64,000 bases of DNA from Saccopteryx bilineata (GCF_036850765.1 NC_089491.1:129944266-130008265), one strand, 5' to 3'; positions 1 to 13,197 are shown, counted from the stretch's first letter. Notes: generated from the letters alone by a model not told the origin. A program made the numbers and translations.

Positions 1-3000
1 ATGGAAACTAAACAACATACTTTTAAAAAATGAATGGGTCAAAGAAGAAATAAGTGCAGAGATCAAAAGATATATACAGACAAATAAACATGACAATACG
101 ACATATCAGAATCTATGGGATGCAGCAAAAGCAGTGATAAGAGGGAAGCTCATATCACTTCAGGCATATATGAACAAACAAGAGAGAGCCCAAGTAAACC
201 ACTTCACTTCACACCTTAAGGAACTAGAAAAAAAGAACAAAGACAACCCAAAACCAGCCGAAGAAAGGAGATAATAAAAATCAGAGCAGAACTAAATGAA
301 ATAGAGAACAGAAAAACTATAGAAAAAATTAATAGAACAAGGAGCTGGTTCTTTGAAAAGATGAAAAAAATTGACAAACCCTTGGCAAGATTTACGAATG
401 AAAAAAGAGAAAGAACTCATATAAACAAAATCCAAAACAAAAGAGAAGAAATCACCACAGACACCGTAGATATACAAAGAATTATTTTAGAATACTATGA
501 AAAACTTTATGCCACTAAATTCAACAACCTAGAAAAAATGGATAAATTCCTAGAACAATACAACCTTCTTAGACTGAGTCAAGAAGAAGCAGAAAGCCTA
601 AACAGACCTATTAGTAGAGAAGAAATAGAAAAAAACATTAAAAACCTCCCCAAAAATAAAAGTCCAGGCCCAGATGGCTATACCAGTGAATTTTATCAAA
701 CATTCAAAGAAGACTTGGTTCCTGTTCTACTGAAAGTCTTCCAAAAATTTGAAGAAAAAGCAATACTTCCAAACACATTTATGAGGCCAACAAAACCCAC
801 ATACCAAAACCAGGCAAGGATGGCACAAAAAAAGAAGAAAACAACAGACCAATATCTATAGTGAATACAGATGCTAACATATTAAGCAAAATACTAGCAA
901 ATCCAATACAACAACATATTAAAAAAATAATACATCATGATCAAGTGGGATTCATCCCAGAATCTCAAGGATGGTTCAACATACGTAAAACGGTTAACAT
1001 AATACACCATATCAACAAAATAAAGTACAAAAACCACATAATCTTATAAATAGACGCAGAAAAGGCTTTTGATAAAATACAACACAATTTTATGTTTAAG
1101 ACTCTCAACAAAATGGGTATAGAAGGAGAATATCTCAACATGATAAAGGCCATATATGATAAACCATCAGCTAACATCATATTAAATGGCACTAAACTGA
1201 AGGCTTTCCCCCTTAAATCAGGAACAAGACAGGGTTGTCCACTCTCTCCACTCTTATTTAATGTGGTACTAGAGATTCTAGCCAGAGCAATCAGACAAGA
1301 AAAAGAAATATAAAGCATCCATTTCGGAAAAGAAGAATTAAAGGTATCACTTTTTGCAGATGATATGATCCTATACATCGAAAACCCCAAAGAATCCAAA
1401 AAAAGACTACTAGAAACAATAAGCCAATACAGAAAGGTCGCAGGATACAAAATTAACATACAGAAATCAATAGCCTTTCTATCTGCCAACAATGAAACAT
1501 TTGAGAATGAACTCAAAAGAATAATCCCCTTCACAGCAAAAAAAATATCTAGGAATAAACATAACAAAGAATGTAAAGATCTTATATAATGAAAACTATA
1601 AACCACTGTTAAGGAAAATCAAAAAAGATATAATGAGATGGAAAATATTCCTTGTTCTTGGTTAGGAAGAATAAATATAATCAAGATGGCCATATTACGC
1701 AAAGCAATATACAAACTTAATGCAATTCCCATCAAAATTCCAATGACATTTTTTAAAGAAATGGAGCAAGAATCATCAGATTTATATGGAACTATAAAAA
1801 ACCCCAAATAGCCAAAGCAATTCTAAAGAAAAAGAATGAAGCTGGGGGTATTACAACACCTGACTTCAACCTATGTTATAGGGCCATGACAATCAAAACA
1901 GCATGGTATTGGCAGAAAAATAGACACTCAGACCAATGGAACAGAATAGAAAACCCAGAAATAAAATCACATATATATAGTCAAATAATTTTTGATAAAG
2001 GGGCCAACAACACACAATGGAGAAAAGAAAGTGTCTTCAATAAATGGTGCTGGGAAAACTGGAAAGCCACATGCAAAAGAATGAAACTGGACTACAGTTT
2101 GTCCCCCTGTACTAAAATTAACTCAAAATGGATCAAAGATCTAAACATAAGACCTGAAACAATTAAGTACATAGAAGACATAGGTACTAAACTCATGGAC
2201 CTGGGTTTTAAAGAGCATTTTATGAATTTGACTCCAATGGCAAGAGAAGTGAAGGCAAAAAGTAATGAATGGGACTACATCAGACTAAGAAGTTTTTGCT
2301 CAGCAAGAGAAACTGATAACAAAATAAACAGACAGCCAACTAAATGGGAAATGATATTTTCAAACAACACCTCAGATAAGTGCCTAATATCCAAAATATA
2401 CAAAGAACTCATAAAACTCAACAACAAACAAACAAATAATCCAATATAAAAAATAGGAAGAGGACATGACCAGACACTTCTCCCAGGAAGAAATGCAAAT
2501 GGCCAACAGATATATGAAAAGATGCTCACCTTCCTTAATTATTAGAGAAATGCAAATCAAAACTGCAATGAGATACCACCTCACACCTGTTAGATTAGCT
2601 ATTATTAACAAGACAGGTAATACCAAATGTTGGAGAGGCTGTGGAGAAAAAGGAACCCTCATACACTGTTGTTGGGAATGTAAAGTAGTGCAACCATTAT
2701 GGAAGAAAGTATGGTGGTTCCTGAAAAAACTGAAAATAGAACTACTTTATGACCCAGCAATCCCTCTACTGGGTATATATCCCAAAAACTCAGAAACATT
2801 GATATGTAAAGATACGTGCAGCCCCATGTTCTTTGCAGCAATGTTCACAGTGGCCAGCACCTGGAAACAACCAAAAAGCCCATCAATAGATGACTGGATA
2901 AAGAAGATGTGGCACATATACAGTATGGAGTACTACTCAGCCATAAGAAATGATGACATCAGATCATTTACAGCAAAATGGTGGGATCTTGATAACATTA

Positions 3001-3068
3001 TACGAAGTGAAATATGTAAATCAGAAAAAACCAGGAACTGCATTATTCCATACGTAGTTGGGACATAA
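1..3068 (+). pseudogene. L1 ORF2 remnant (endonuclease/RT protein, broken)
   Basis: Remnant of the L1 ORF2 protein, which nicks target DNA and reverse-transcribes L1 RNA. Only the part after the endonuclease is in the window. The longest open pieces are 361-861 (166 codons), 1886-2449 (187 codons) and 2466-3068 (200 codons). The RT active-site motif FADD is visible at 1353-1364 and is followed by MILYIENP, as in mammalian L1. The C-terminal piece carries the conserved MRYHLTPVR stretch and the Cys cluster CWRGCG...HCCWEC. Stops near 1047 and 1311 and several frame changes separate the pieces, so no functional protein is possible. Confidence 0.92.
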
Positions 3069-3107
3069 CAGTGAGACTAAGAGACATTGATAAGAGTGTG
3101 GTGGTTA

Positions 3108-3150
3108 CGGGGGGAGGGAGGAGAGGGAGAGGGAAAGGGGAGGGGGAGGG
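3108..3150 (+). other. G-rich tract in L1 3' UTR
   Basis: Run of G and GA blocks between the ORF2 stop and the A-rich tail. G-rich, potentially quadruplex-forming tracts at this place are usual for mammalian L1 3' UTRs. Confidence 0.7.
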
Positions 3151-3335
3151 GCACAAAGAAAACTAGATAGAAGATGACAGAGGACAGTCTGACTTTTGTT
3201 GATGGGTATGCAATATAATTGAAAGACAAGATAATCTGGACATGTTATCTTTGAATATATGTATCCTGATTTATTGATGTCACCCCATTAAAAAAATAAA
3301 ATTATTAAAATAAAAATAAAATAAAATAAAATAAA

Positions 3336-6300
3336 TGGTAATAATTAACTACATATCAATAATAACCTTAAATGTAAATGGATTAAATGATCCAATCAAA
3401 AGACATAAAATAGCCGCTTGGATTAGAAAACAGGACCCCTACATATGCTGACCACAAGAGACACACCTTAAAACAAAATATGCACATAGATTGAAGGTAA
3501 AAGGATGGAAAAAAATATTTCATGCAAATGGATTTTAAAAATGCTGGGATATTAATACTTATATCAGACAAAATGGACTTTAAAACAAACACTATAGTAA
3601 GAGATAAAGAAGGTCACTACATAATGATAAAGGGAGCAATCCAACAGAAGATATAACCATCAGAAATATCTACACACCTAATATAGGAGCACCTAAATAT
3701 ATAAAGCAGACTTTGATGGATAGAAACTGTGATATCAAAAGCAATACTATAATAGTAGGAGATTTCAATATCCCACTAACATCACTAGATAGATCCTCAG
3801 GAAAGAAAATTAACAAAGAAACAGAAGACTTAACAGACACACTAGATCAACTTGATTTAATAAATATCTTTTGAACCTTTCACCCTAAGGCAGCAGAATA
3901 TACATTCTTTTCAGTGCTCATGGTACATTCTCTAAGATAGACCACAGTTAGGACACAAAAGCAGTCTCAACAAATTTAAGAAGATTAAAATTATATCAAG
4001 CATTTTCTCTGATCACAATGGCGTGAAACTAGAAATCAACCACAAAAGAAAAACTGAAAAATACTCAAACACATGGAAACTAAATAGCATGTTATTAAAT
4101 TACGAATGGGTTAACAATGAAATCAAAGAAGAAATAAAAAAATTCCTAGAAACAAATGACAATGAGCACACAACAACTCAAAATTTATGGGACACAGCAA
4201 AAGCAGTCCTGAGAGGGAAGTTCATAGCACTACAGGCATTTCTTAAAAAGCTTGAAAAAGCTCAAATAAACAACCTAACCCTTCATCTAAAAAAACTAGG
4301 AAAAGAACAGCAAGTAACGCCCAAAAGTAATAGAAAGAAGGAAATAATAAAGATCAGAGTGGAAATAAATGACATAGAAGTTAAAGAAACAATACAGACA
4401 ATCAATGAAACCAAGAGCTGGTTCTTTGAAAGGGTAAACAAGATCGATGAACCTTTAACAAGACAAACCAAGAATAGAAGAGAGAGGATTCAAATAAATA
4501 AAATTAGAAATGAGAGTGGAGAAATAACAACCGACAAAATAGAAATACAAAATATTGTAAGAAAATACTATGAAGAACTGTATGCCAAAAAATTAAACAA
4601 CCTAGGTGAAATGGACAAATTCCTTGAAACATATTAACTTCCAAAAATCAATTTGGAAGAATCAGAAAACCTAAACAGACCGATTACAACAAAAGAGATC
4701 AAAACAGTTATCAAAAAGCTCCCCCAAAACAGAACCCATTGGCCTCATGGCTTCACTGAATTCTACCAAACATTCAAAGAAGAACTAATTCCTATCCTTC
4801 TCAAGCTATTTCAAAAAATTCAGGAGGAAGGAACACTTCCAAGTTCCTTTTATGAGGCAAGTAAAATTCTTATTCCAAAACCAGGCAAAGACAACACAAA
4901 GAAAGAAAATTATAGGCCAATATGCCTGATGAATTTAGATGCTAAAATCCTCAACAAAATATTAGCAAATCGGATCCAGCGATATATGAAAAAAATCATA
5001 CACCATGATCCAGTGGGATTTATTCTGGGGAGGCAAGGCTGGTACAATATTTGCAAGTCAATCGATGTGATTCATCACATAAACAAAAAGAATGAGGAAA
5101 ATCACATGATAATTTCAATAGATGCATAAAAATCATTTGATAAAATCCAGCACCCATTCATTATCAAAACTCAGCAAGGTGGGAATACAGGGAACATACC
5201 TCAACATGATAAAGGCCATCTATGACAAACCCACCGCCAACACCATACTCAATGGGCAAAAATTAAAAGCAATCTGCTTAAGATCAGGAACAAGGCAGGG
5301 GTGTCCCCTTTCACCACACTTATTCAGCATAGTTCTGGAAGTCTCAGCCACAGCAATCAGACAAGAAGAAATAAAAGGCTTCTAAATTGGAAAATAAGAA
5401 GTAAAACTATCATTATTTGCAGATGATATGATATTGTATATAGAAAATCCTAAAGTCTCAGTCAAAAAACTACTGAACCTGATAAATGAATTCAGCAAGG
5501 TGGCAGGATATGAAATTAATACTCAGAAATCTGTGGCATTTTTATACACCAACAATAAGCTGTCAGAAAGAGAAATTAAGGAAACAATCACCTTCATTAT
5601 TGCAAGCAAAAAAATATAGTACCTAGGATTAAATTTAACCAAAGAGGTTAAAGACTTGTACTCAGAAAATTATAAAACATTGACAAAAGAAATCAAGGAA
5701 GACATAAACAAGTGGAGGCATATAGCATGCTCATGGTTAGGAAGAATAAACATAATTAAAATGTCTATATTACCCAAAGCAATTTATAAATTCAACGCAA
5801 TACCAATTAAAATACCAATGACATACTTCAAAGATATAGAATACATATTACAAAAATTTATATGGAACCAAAGAAGAACACAAATAGATCTTGAAAAAGA
5901 AGAATAGAGTGGGAGGTATTACACATCCTGATATCAAGTTAGACTACAAGGTCATTGTACTCAAAACAGCTTGGTACTGGCATAAGAACAGACATACAGA
6001 TCAATGGAACAGAACAGAGAACCCAGAAATAAACCCAGATCATTATGGACAACTGATATTGAAAAAAGGAGGTAAGAGCATACAGTGGAGTAAAGACAGT
6101 CTCTTTAACAAACGGTGTTGAGAAAACTGAACAGCTACCTGCAAAAAAATGAAACTAGACCACCAACTTACACTATGCACAAAAATAAACTCAAAATGGA
6201 TAAAGGACTTAAATGTAAATCGTGAAACCATAAGTATCCTAGAAGAAAACTTAGGCAGTATGCTCATCGACATCTATCACAGCAATATCTTTGCTGAATT

Positions 6301-6877
6301 ATCTTCATAGGCAAATGAAAGAAAAGACAGGATAAACTAATGGGACTATATCAAACTAAAAAGCTTTTGCACAGCTAAAGACAATATGAACAGAATAAAA
6401 AGACAAACCACACAATGGGAGAACATATTCAACAATACATCTGATAAAAGATTAATAAACAAAATTTATAAAGAACTTGTAAAACTTAACACCAGGAAGA
6501 CAAACAATCCAATCAAAAAATGGGCACAAGAAATGAATAGACACTTCTCCAAAGAAGACATACAGATGGATAATAGATAAATGAAAAAATGTTCAACATC
6601 ACTAATCATTAGAGAAATGAAAATTAAAATCACAATGAGATATCACCTGACATCAGTCAGAATGGCGCTCATCAACAAAACAACACAGAAAAAGTGCTTA
6701 CGAGGATGTGGAATAAGGGGAACCATCCTGCACTGCTGCTGGGAATACAGACTGGTGAAGCCACTGTGGAAAACAGTATGGGGACACCTCAAAAAATTTG
6801 AAAGGAAACTGTCCTTTGACCCAACCATCCCACTTATGGGAGGGAATATATCCCAAGGACACCATATCACCAACTGA
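3336..6877 (+). pseudogene. L1 ORF2 remnant (endonuclease and RT domains)
   Basis: Broken ORF2. The endonuclease part (about 3336-4010) reads NVNGLNDPIKRH and later a recognisable IVGDFN segment. The linker and RT follow from 4023, where one piece is open for 204 codons (4023-4637). The catalytic FADD is encoded at 5416-5427. The C-terminal Cys-rich region is at about 6640-6770 ([18 protein letters not shown]). In-frame stops occur at several places, including 4635-4637, 5127-5129 and 6120-6122. It is a fossil, with no likely product. Confidence 0.92.
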
Positions 6878-7370
6878 AAAAAAGAAATGCACCCCTATGT
6901 TTATGGCAGCATTGTTCACAATAGCGAAGATCTAGAAACAGCCCAAGTGTTTGTCACTTGGCAAGTGGATTAAAAAGCTTTGATACATATATACAATGGA
7001 ATACTATGGGGCTATGAAATAGAAGGAAATATTACCTTTTGCAACAATATGGAGGGACCTGGAAACTATTGTGTTGAGTGAAATAGCCAGAAGAGCAAGG
7101 AAAATATCATATGACCTCACTCATTTGAGGAATCCAAGGAATAATGAGAACTGAGGAATGGAATTGAGACAAAGGAGGGATCAAAGGGACCAGAGCAAAA
7201 GAGAACAGAGGGAAAGGGGATGGTAGGATGGGATAAACCTGAAGGGAAGGGGGAGGGCACTGTAGGAAGGGGGGCAAGAGAGATGTTGAGGAAAATAGGA
7301 GGGAGAGGGGAGGAATTCGGGGTGACCCTAGAATCTATGTAAGCACAATTAATTAAATAAAAAATAAAAC
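6878..7370 (+). other. L1 3' UTR and tail
   Basis: Post-ORF2 sequence of the second L1. It contains a GGGAAGGGGGAGGG-type purine run (about 7195-7315) and ends in an AATAAAAAATAAAA-like tail. Confidence 0.8.
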
Positions 7371-7378
7371 GTTTTCAA

Positions 7379-7766
7379 GGCCCTGGCCAGTTGGCTCAGT
7401 GGTAGACCATCGGCCAGGCATGTCGGATTCCTGGGTTCAATTCCCGGCCAGGGCACACAGGAGAAGCGCCCGTCTGCTTCTCCACCCCTCCCCCTCTCCT
7501 TCCTCTCTGTCTCTTCCCCTCCCACAGCCAAGGGACCATTGGAGCAAAGTTTGCCTGGGCGCTGAGGATGGCTCTATGGCCTCTGCCTCAGGCGCTAGAA
7601 TGGCTCTGGTTGCAACAGAACGACGCCCCAGATGGGCAGAGCATCACCCCCTGGTGGGCATACCGGGTGGGTGGATCCTGGTCTGGCACATGCAGGAGTC
7701 TGTCTGACTGCCTCCCTGTTTCCAACTTCAGAAAAATACAAAAACAACAACAACAAAAAAAGACGT
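7379..7766 (+). mobile_element. tRNA-derived SINE, long type (type 1)
   Basis: Starts with a tRNA-like pol III promoter: A-box-like GGCTCAGTGGTAGA and B-box-like GGTTCAATTCC. A CCAGGGCACACAGGAGAAG stretch, a pyrimidine-rich middle and a GC-rich 3' half follow. The element ends in CTTCAGAAAAATAC plus an A/CAA tail. A short direct repeat, ACGTTTTC, flanks it near 7368-7375 and 7763-7770. This is the commonest SINE type in the window. Confidence 0.9.
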
Positions 7767-9817
7767 TTTCTTTTGCAACTTAGAATTTGATATCTTTTAT
7801 AAAAGGATGTAGGTGGAGGCTTCTACTGTGATATCACAACTCAGTTTAAAAAGATATGATATCTTACCTACCATGTCATACATGACAAGATTCTTGTTTC
7901 ACAATTGACTGATACTGATTTCAAAGCTCTATAACCTCAGACCCTGATGCCACTTCACCTACTGAGCATACTTTCAGACCTCTTCTTTTAGTCTTTTGGC
8001 TGTAGGCGTTGGGATATCTGATTGTAAAACATACATAGAGAAACTGACAATTAGGAATTTCTCTGATCAATTGTGTTGCCATACAAACAATGTGCAATTT
8101 TGACTTTCATCTTTTATTTAAAGTGTAGAGGCAGGGAAGGGGGAGGGAGCCTATAATTCTGTTGCTTTTTTGCACTTTCATAGTAACAGCCACATGTCTA
8201 GTTTTTCTGGTATTTGTGTCTTTAGTTGTCATTTTGGTAAAATCATCTCACTTTCAGTTCAATATTATAATTTCAAGGAGTCCAGAAATTTACCTTCCCT
8301 GATATTATTGGTGTGTTAAGCATTTATGGAGACTTGTAATTTCTGTGGCTATTGCAATTACTAGAATCTCTATTCTATTCATTTTTAAGGGTTCTTGAGA
8401 AGTACAAATATTGATTGTCCTGAAAATGTTAAAGATGACTTATACATGCTTACCTGCTATAATTATACCCCAGAAACACCATTAGAGTTTGAGCTCCTCT
8501 AGTTCTATGATTCTCTTATTCCTAGCCCAGGCTATGTTTTAGCACAACAGCCAGAGCCAGAGCTGCTTTTGTTAATAGTTAAGGTTCATCAGAGTAAATT
8601 GCTGTTAGGGTGCTCCTTGGTGTGAATAATGCTATTTGATATTATGATTTGTAGCAAACAACAGACACACGCAACAATGTAGCAGCCTGTGTTTGGTTAT
8701 TGCCACAAGAGAGCTGAAGGGCTTTTAAATAAACTATGTGTGATCTACTCTCCTGAGGTACTATTTAAGTGCTACACATTAGAGTCAAGTGTATGTAAAG
8801 GAAGCCCAAATGCATCAGTTGAGATTTCCAGAGTCAACCTAAGGATCAGCTCTGAAATAAAGCCAGCTGAAACAATGATATACTCAAGGAGGTGAAGGAG
8901 GGCCCATATTTAACTGAAGATGGGTTTAACCAATATATAGCTGGGGGTTACCTCACTGAATGTAATTTTTGTAAATATATTTTCTTATAAATGTGTTTGC
9001 TTGCTTAGGGGAAATCCTTGGTAAAACAGCTAATATCCATATTTCAGAATGGTGATTGAATCATTATCATTATATATTTTTTTTATCTTTATAAGGTTCT
9101 ACTTTAAAGAACCTTCTTAAAAACTACTAGAGATTTAAAACTGCATAGATTATTTTAGCTCAGAGATCCAGAGCACATTATCGATAAGGAACCTCATCAA
9201 TGAAGAAAGTTGTTTCAACAAACCTTATTAATAAATTGATGTTAGTGTGCTTTACATACATAGCATCTCCCAGTGACTTGGTGAAGACCTAAGGTCCCAC
9301 CTCTTGCCTTTTATACCTACTGAAAGGTATTGTGCCTTGCACACACCTTTTGGCCAATGAACTGAAGAATTAAAAAAAAAAAAGTAGAAAAAAAACTTCT
9401 TCTAGGCTGCTGCAAACACAAGGCACTGACTTAAAAGAATCTCTTGAAGAAATACAAATCATTGCACTTAATGGCCTGGCTATACAGACACCGAATGGTG
9501 TTTATTTCTGGATCTGAGGCCATACAATTTGTCAATGGCTTTCCATGAAGGAGTAGGCTACAAGGACATTTCATTGTGCAGTCTAACTCGCTCAATTTCC
9601 ATGGCTTCATATGAAAATCAGCCCCATATTCTGTAAATAGTGGAAAGCAGCTCAAGTCTGACATCCAACAACGACTTTATGCTCTACATTTACACATTTA
9701 AGAAATAGCAAAGTTATGTTCATTTATGATAGCTAGACACACACAGAAAAAGAGAAGGACAAAGTGGCAGAGGGAAACAGAACCAGAAAAAAGAAAAAAT
9801 ATGTGGACCAAAGCTCG
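7767..9817. other. Intergenic, nothing recognised
   Basis: AT-rich sequence present once in the window, forming the left flank of duplication copy A. Only short open frames are present (for example 68 codons at 8689-8895 and 77 codons at 9431-9664, minus), without recognisable motifs or repeat borders. Confidence 0.6.
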
Positions 9818-11250
9818 ACAACATACTAAGATTTAGCAAACAGGCAAAGCAACTGGTATCACTCAACTGAGCATAAAACCAGACTTCTTATCTGATTTGA
9901 TTTTCAATGAATATTTTTTTCTTTCTGAGATTTTAAAGACAGTTTTATGGTGCAATATGTTTTTTAAATTTTAGGAATCAAGCATCCTAGCATTTTTCTC
10001 TCTCTAAAATACTGTAATTAGAGTTGGATAAATATGGATCATTTTATGCTTGGCTCCTAGAGGATATTATGAATCTGCCACTATGGCATTTTAAAAACAT
10101 CTCTCCTTGGTGGACAAAATCCCTCCCTAATTTTTATAGCCAATGGTAAGTGTATGCCTCTTCTCGCCTCTGGTGCCACATGATGAAGAGCCCGGCATTA
10201 GATCAAGACCCCTCACTTCTCTGGGGGTACTTTCAGCCAAGAGATTTCTGTGGATTCTTTACGGCCATGTGAGGGAGATGGTGAGGACATGGCTTTTCAA
10301 ATCTTCTCCTTCCTACCAGTCTAGATGTGACTTCTTTTGTAACCTTGTTTATAAGACTTCTGTTCAGCCAGGCGTCCATTGATTATTCAGGGTGATTGTT
10401 CTCTCTCCCTTTCTTCATGCCCCATTTACCTCTAGAAACATCTCTTCTGATTGACTGAGTAGCGTGATGACGGTGTTGCATTCTCCTTTGTCCTTTATGC
10501 TTCAATTCCCAAAGGAAGTTCTAGAGATTATAATCCTACTTTATAAGAAGAATATATTTAACATTTTTACATTGCCTTTAGTTTTGGCCTTGATATTAAT
10601 TTTCAAATTACCAAATAAAATTTATTAAGGAAAGGAGGGAAAAGTTTTGGTTTATGACCTGGAAAAGATTGGGTGTAAGTTCCACCAATCCCACTTCCAT
10701 CTTGCATCTGCTCCCCTCTCTGTGACTACTGTGGCCAAGTATCTGTCCAAACCCGATGCCCATATTTGAATTCAGCTGTTTGTTTCCTTACTGTTGAGCA
10801 TGAAGAGTTTTTTATTACATAGTTGTAAACCAGTTCTTTATCAGATATGTGAAAATACCATCTTTAAGTCGGTGGCTTATATTAAAACTGGATAGAAAAC
10901 TGGCATCCACAAAGAGTTCTCCATTGTTCTCTCTCCTGTTTCACGCATCATCATGGGCTTGTCTTTTATGCAGGGAGAGCCTGGTGAGTGACCATGGCCT
11001 CATCTGGTACACTCAGACACAATAAACTCCACCTGACCTGACAGGACTCTCCTTTTCTCTCACCACGTTGAGCAGACTCATCCTTCCACACCCACGAAAC
11101 CTAAAGATGCTAGGAATGTGGGCTGGAGGCTAGCACAGGGCTGGGTTAGTGGTCATGGCTAGAGGGCCTGGAGGCGAAATTTGGGTACTGTGGTTTGCCA
11201 CAAAGCCACAGGCCTGATTTTTTTGAGTATCTGGAATCCTCAGTGAGGCT
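9818..11250. other. Non-repeat sequence in copy A
   Basis: Shared with copy B at 39093-40591 and contains no recognised gene. Relative to B, about 67 bases are missing next to 10988. Confidence 0.6.
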
Positions 11251-11621
11251 TTTTTTTTTTTTTGTATTTTTCTGAAGTTAGAAACGAGAGGCAGTCAGAC
11301 TGACTCCCGCATGGGCCCGAATGGGATCCACCCGTCATGCCCACCAGGGGCGATGTTCTGTCCATCTGGGGCGTGCTCTGTGGCAACCAGAGCCATTCTA
11401 GATCCTGAGGCAGCGGCCATAGATCCATCCTCAGCACCCAAGCCAACTTTGCTCCAATGGGACCCTGGCTGCGAGAGGGGAAGAGAGAGACAGAGAGAAA
11501 TTAGAGGGGCAGGGGTGGAGAAGCAGATGGGTGCTTCTCCTGTGTGCCCTGGCCAGGAATCAAACCCGGGACTCCTGCATGCCAGGCTGGTGCTCTAACA
11601 CTGAACCAACCAGCCAGGGAG
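11251..11621 (-). mobile_element. SINE type 1
   Basis: Minus-strand copy with the poly(T) end at the left and the tRNA-like head (GGTTTGATTCC, complement of 11555-11570) at the right. The TSD is CAGTGAGGCT at 11241-11250 and 11622-11631. Copy B carries the same insertion at 40592-40977, so it predates the duplication. Confidence 0.9.
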
Positions 11622-12232
11622 CAGTGAGGCTCTTGATAGCTCCCTTCTCCTCACACAAGCTCTCGTGTGCACTGCTGTGGCCACTGAGAACTTTTCCTGA
11701 TTAGAGCATGTCCACGGTGGTCCCTGTGACTAGCTCAGTCTTCTTAAACCTGCTTTAGTGATGGAGAGAAAGTGTCTTCTCACTTGGAAATATAGCAAAC
11801 AAGCTAGATTGTCCAGATCACACTCTCTGGAGACTTGGATGCTCAGTTCAGTTGAGTTATAGAGCAGGGCGAGGTTGTTCTGGGCTGGGAGGAAGAGCAG
11901 AGGTGGGAGACATGGAGCAGGAGAGAAGCATGTCAGGTGGAACATTCCAGTTGAGCACGTCACTCCCAGGCAACTTTATGTCCTCCACTCCCAGTCCGTG
12001 CTCTTCCCTCCCTCCTTGAGGTCTGAGCCCCAGAACTCAGGACACCTGCTTTTCCAAACAAGGATCAAAGTATACAAGGTGACCACGGATATGGGGAAAT
12101 GTACCTCACACCTAAAATCCTGTGTACATTAGACCGAGATTCTCAACTTCGGAAGACTGTCCTAACTAAACAGAGATTTGTGAACACAGATGTTCCCTTC
12201 AGCACATGATGGGAGTGAAAATCAGAAGCCTG

Positions 12233-12440
12233 ACCGGGCGGTACCATTGTGCATAGACCATTGGGCTGAGATACAGAGAACCCAGATTCAAAACCCCAAG
12301 GTCGCCAGCTTCAGCACAGGCTCACCAGCTTGAGTGCTGAGTCGATGGCTTGAGTGTGGGATCATAGACATGCTTCTCATCTCTTTCCCTTCCTGCCTGT
12401 CTGTCCCTTTCTCTGTCTCTCTCTGTCTGTATCACAAAAA
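12233..12440 (+). mobile_element. tRNA-derived SINE, type 3
   Basis: Head CCTGACCGGGCGGTACC-like, then a CCCAAGGTCGCCAGCTTCAG / GGCTCACCAGCTTGAG block, then a CT-rich tail (TCTGTCCCTTTCTCTGTCTC) ending in ATCACAAAAAAAG. It is a diverged tRNA-derived element, different from types 1 and 2. Copy B has it at 41580-41770, with a deletion of about 26 bases in the head. Confidence 0.75.
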
Positions 12441-12868
12441 AAGTTAAGAAAAAGAAACAATTTAGTTATATAGCAGAAGCTTTGGAAATTCTGATGTGGG
12501 GACACCAGAAATTGCAAGGACATGCCTAAGGAAATGAGGCTTTGGAAGAGTAGATGCCCAGGAATCCTCCCCACCTAACACCTACCAGTGCACACAAACC
12601 CATGAACAGGCACACACTCTCACATGTGCACACAACGGTGCAGGAACACAGGTGTAGGCATGAACAATTGCCAACACTAAGTGAGCACCTGAAGAATTTG
12701 CCGGGTCCTGCACACTGTCCTCCCAGAGAAGTGGTTTTCCTACTCCTTCCAGGGAGCTGCTGGGGCCTCTCTGTCCTCACTTTGTCCCTGTGGCTGGTCA
12801 CCACCAAACCAGAAGGCTTCCAATTGATAGGGACAGGGATCTTCCACTGGCGGGTTTCTTCGTTTTGT
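12441..12868. other. Intergenic, nothing recognised
   Basis: Present in both duplication copies. Overlapping open frames exist on both strands (12554-12916 plus, 12526-12894 minus), but neither shows domains and both run into SINE sequence. Confidence 0.5.
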
Positions 12869-12957
12869 TTTGATTTGTTTTCTTTTTGTAACAAAGATAG
12901 AGAGAGGGACAGATAAGTACAGACAGACAGGAAGGAAGAGAGAAAAGAAGCATCAAT
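12869..12957 (-). mobile_element. SINE 3' tail fragment (type 3-like)
   Basis: On the minus strand it reads as the typical CT-rich SINE tail (TCTTCCTTCCTGTCTGTCTG ... CTCTCTATC). Only the 3' end is present. Also in copy B at about 42211-42290. Confidence 0.55.
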
Positions 12958-12964
12958 TTTTGGG

Positions 12965-13150
12965 CCTGACCTGTGGTGGCGCAGTGGATAAAGCGTCTAC
13001 CTGGAAATGCTGAGGTCGCTGGTTCGAAACCCTGGGTTTGCCTGGTCAAGGAACATATGGGAGTTGATGCTTCCAGCACCTCCGCCCTGTCTCTTTCTCT
13101 CTCTCCCTCTCTCTCTCCTCTCTAAAATGAATAAAATAAAAAATTAAAAT
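12965..13150 (+). mobile_element. tRNA-derived SINE, short type (type 2)
   Basis: Starts CCTGACCTGTGGTGGCGCAG, with a B-box-like GGTTCGAAACC, a GTCAAGGAACATATGGGAG stretch, a CT-repeat and an AATGAATAAAATAAAA tail. Same position in copy B at 42296-42480. I associate this head with horseshoe-bat SINEs. Confidence 0.88.
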
Positions 13151-13197
13151 TTTTTTTGCCTCACCTTAGTTGTTCAATGATTGTTTTCTCATAAACA

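Larger units (their letters stand above)
1..3335 (+). mobile_element. LINE-1 (decayed, 5' end outside window)
   Basis: L1 retrotransposon in plus orientation, entered within ORF2. Translated pieces in changing frames give the usual ORF2 order: a pre-RT region, reverse transcriptase with the catalytic Phe-Ala-Asp-Asp encoded at 1353-1364, and the C-terminal Cys-rich segment around 2626-2690. ORF2 reading ends near 3068. A short 3' UTR with a G-rich run (about 3108-3150) and an AATAAA-rich tail (about 3290-3335) follow. Many stops and frameshifts make it inactive. Its sequence differs clearly from the L1 that follows, so it is a different subfamily. Confidence 0.95.
3334..7370 (+). mobile_element. 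LINE-1 (5'-truncated at ORF2 start)
   Basis: Second plus-strand L1. It begins with the first codons of ORF2 (reading ...NVNGLNDPIKRHKIAAW), directly after the A-rich tail of the previous L1. It runs through endonuclease, RT, the Cys-rich C terminus and a purine-rich 3' UTR to an A-rich end near 7370. The start at ORF2 means 5' UTR and ORF1 are missing, as expected from 5' truncation or from insertion into the neighbour's tail. Numerous stops make it inactive. Confidence 0.93.

Noticed and set aside
7399..7783. Coding frames within SINE sequence
   Set aside because: They lie wholly inside a GC-rich SINE. The same frames recur in other SINE copies in both strands.
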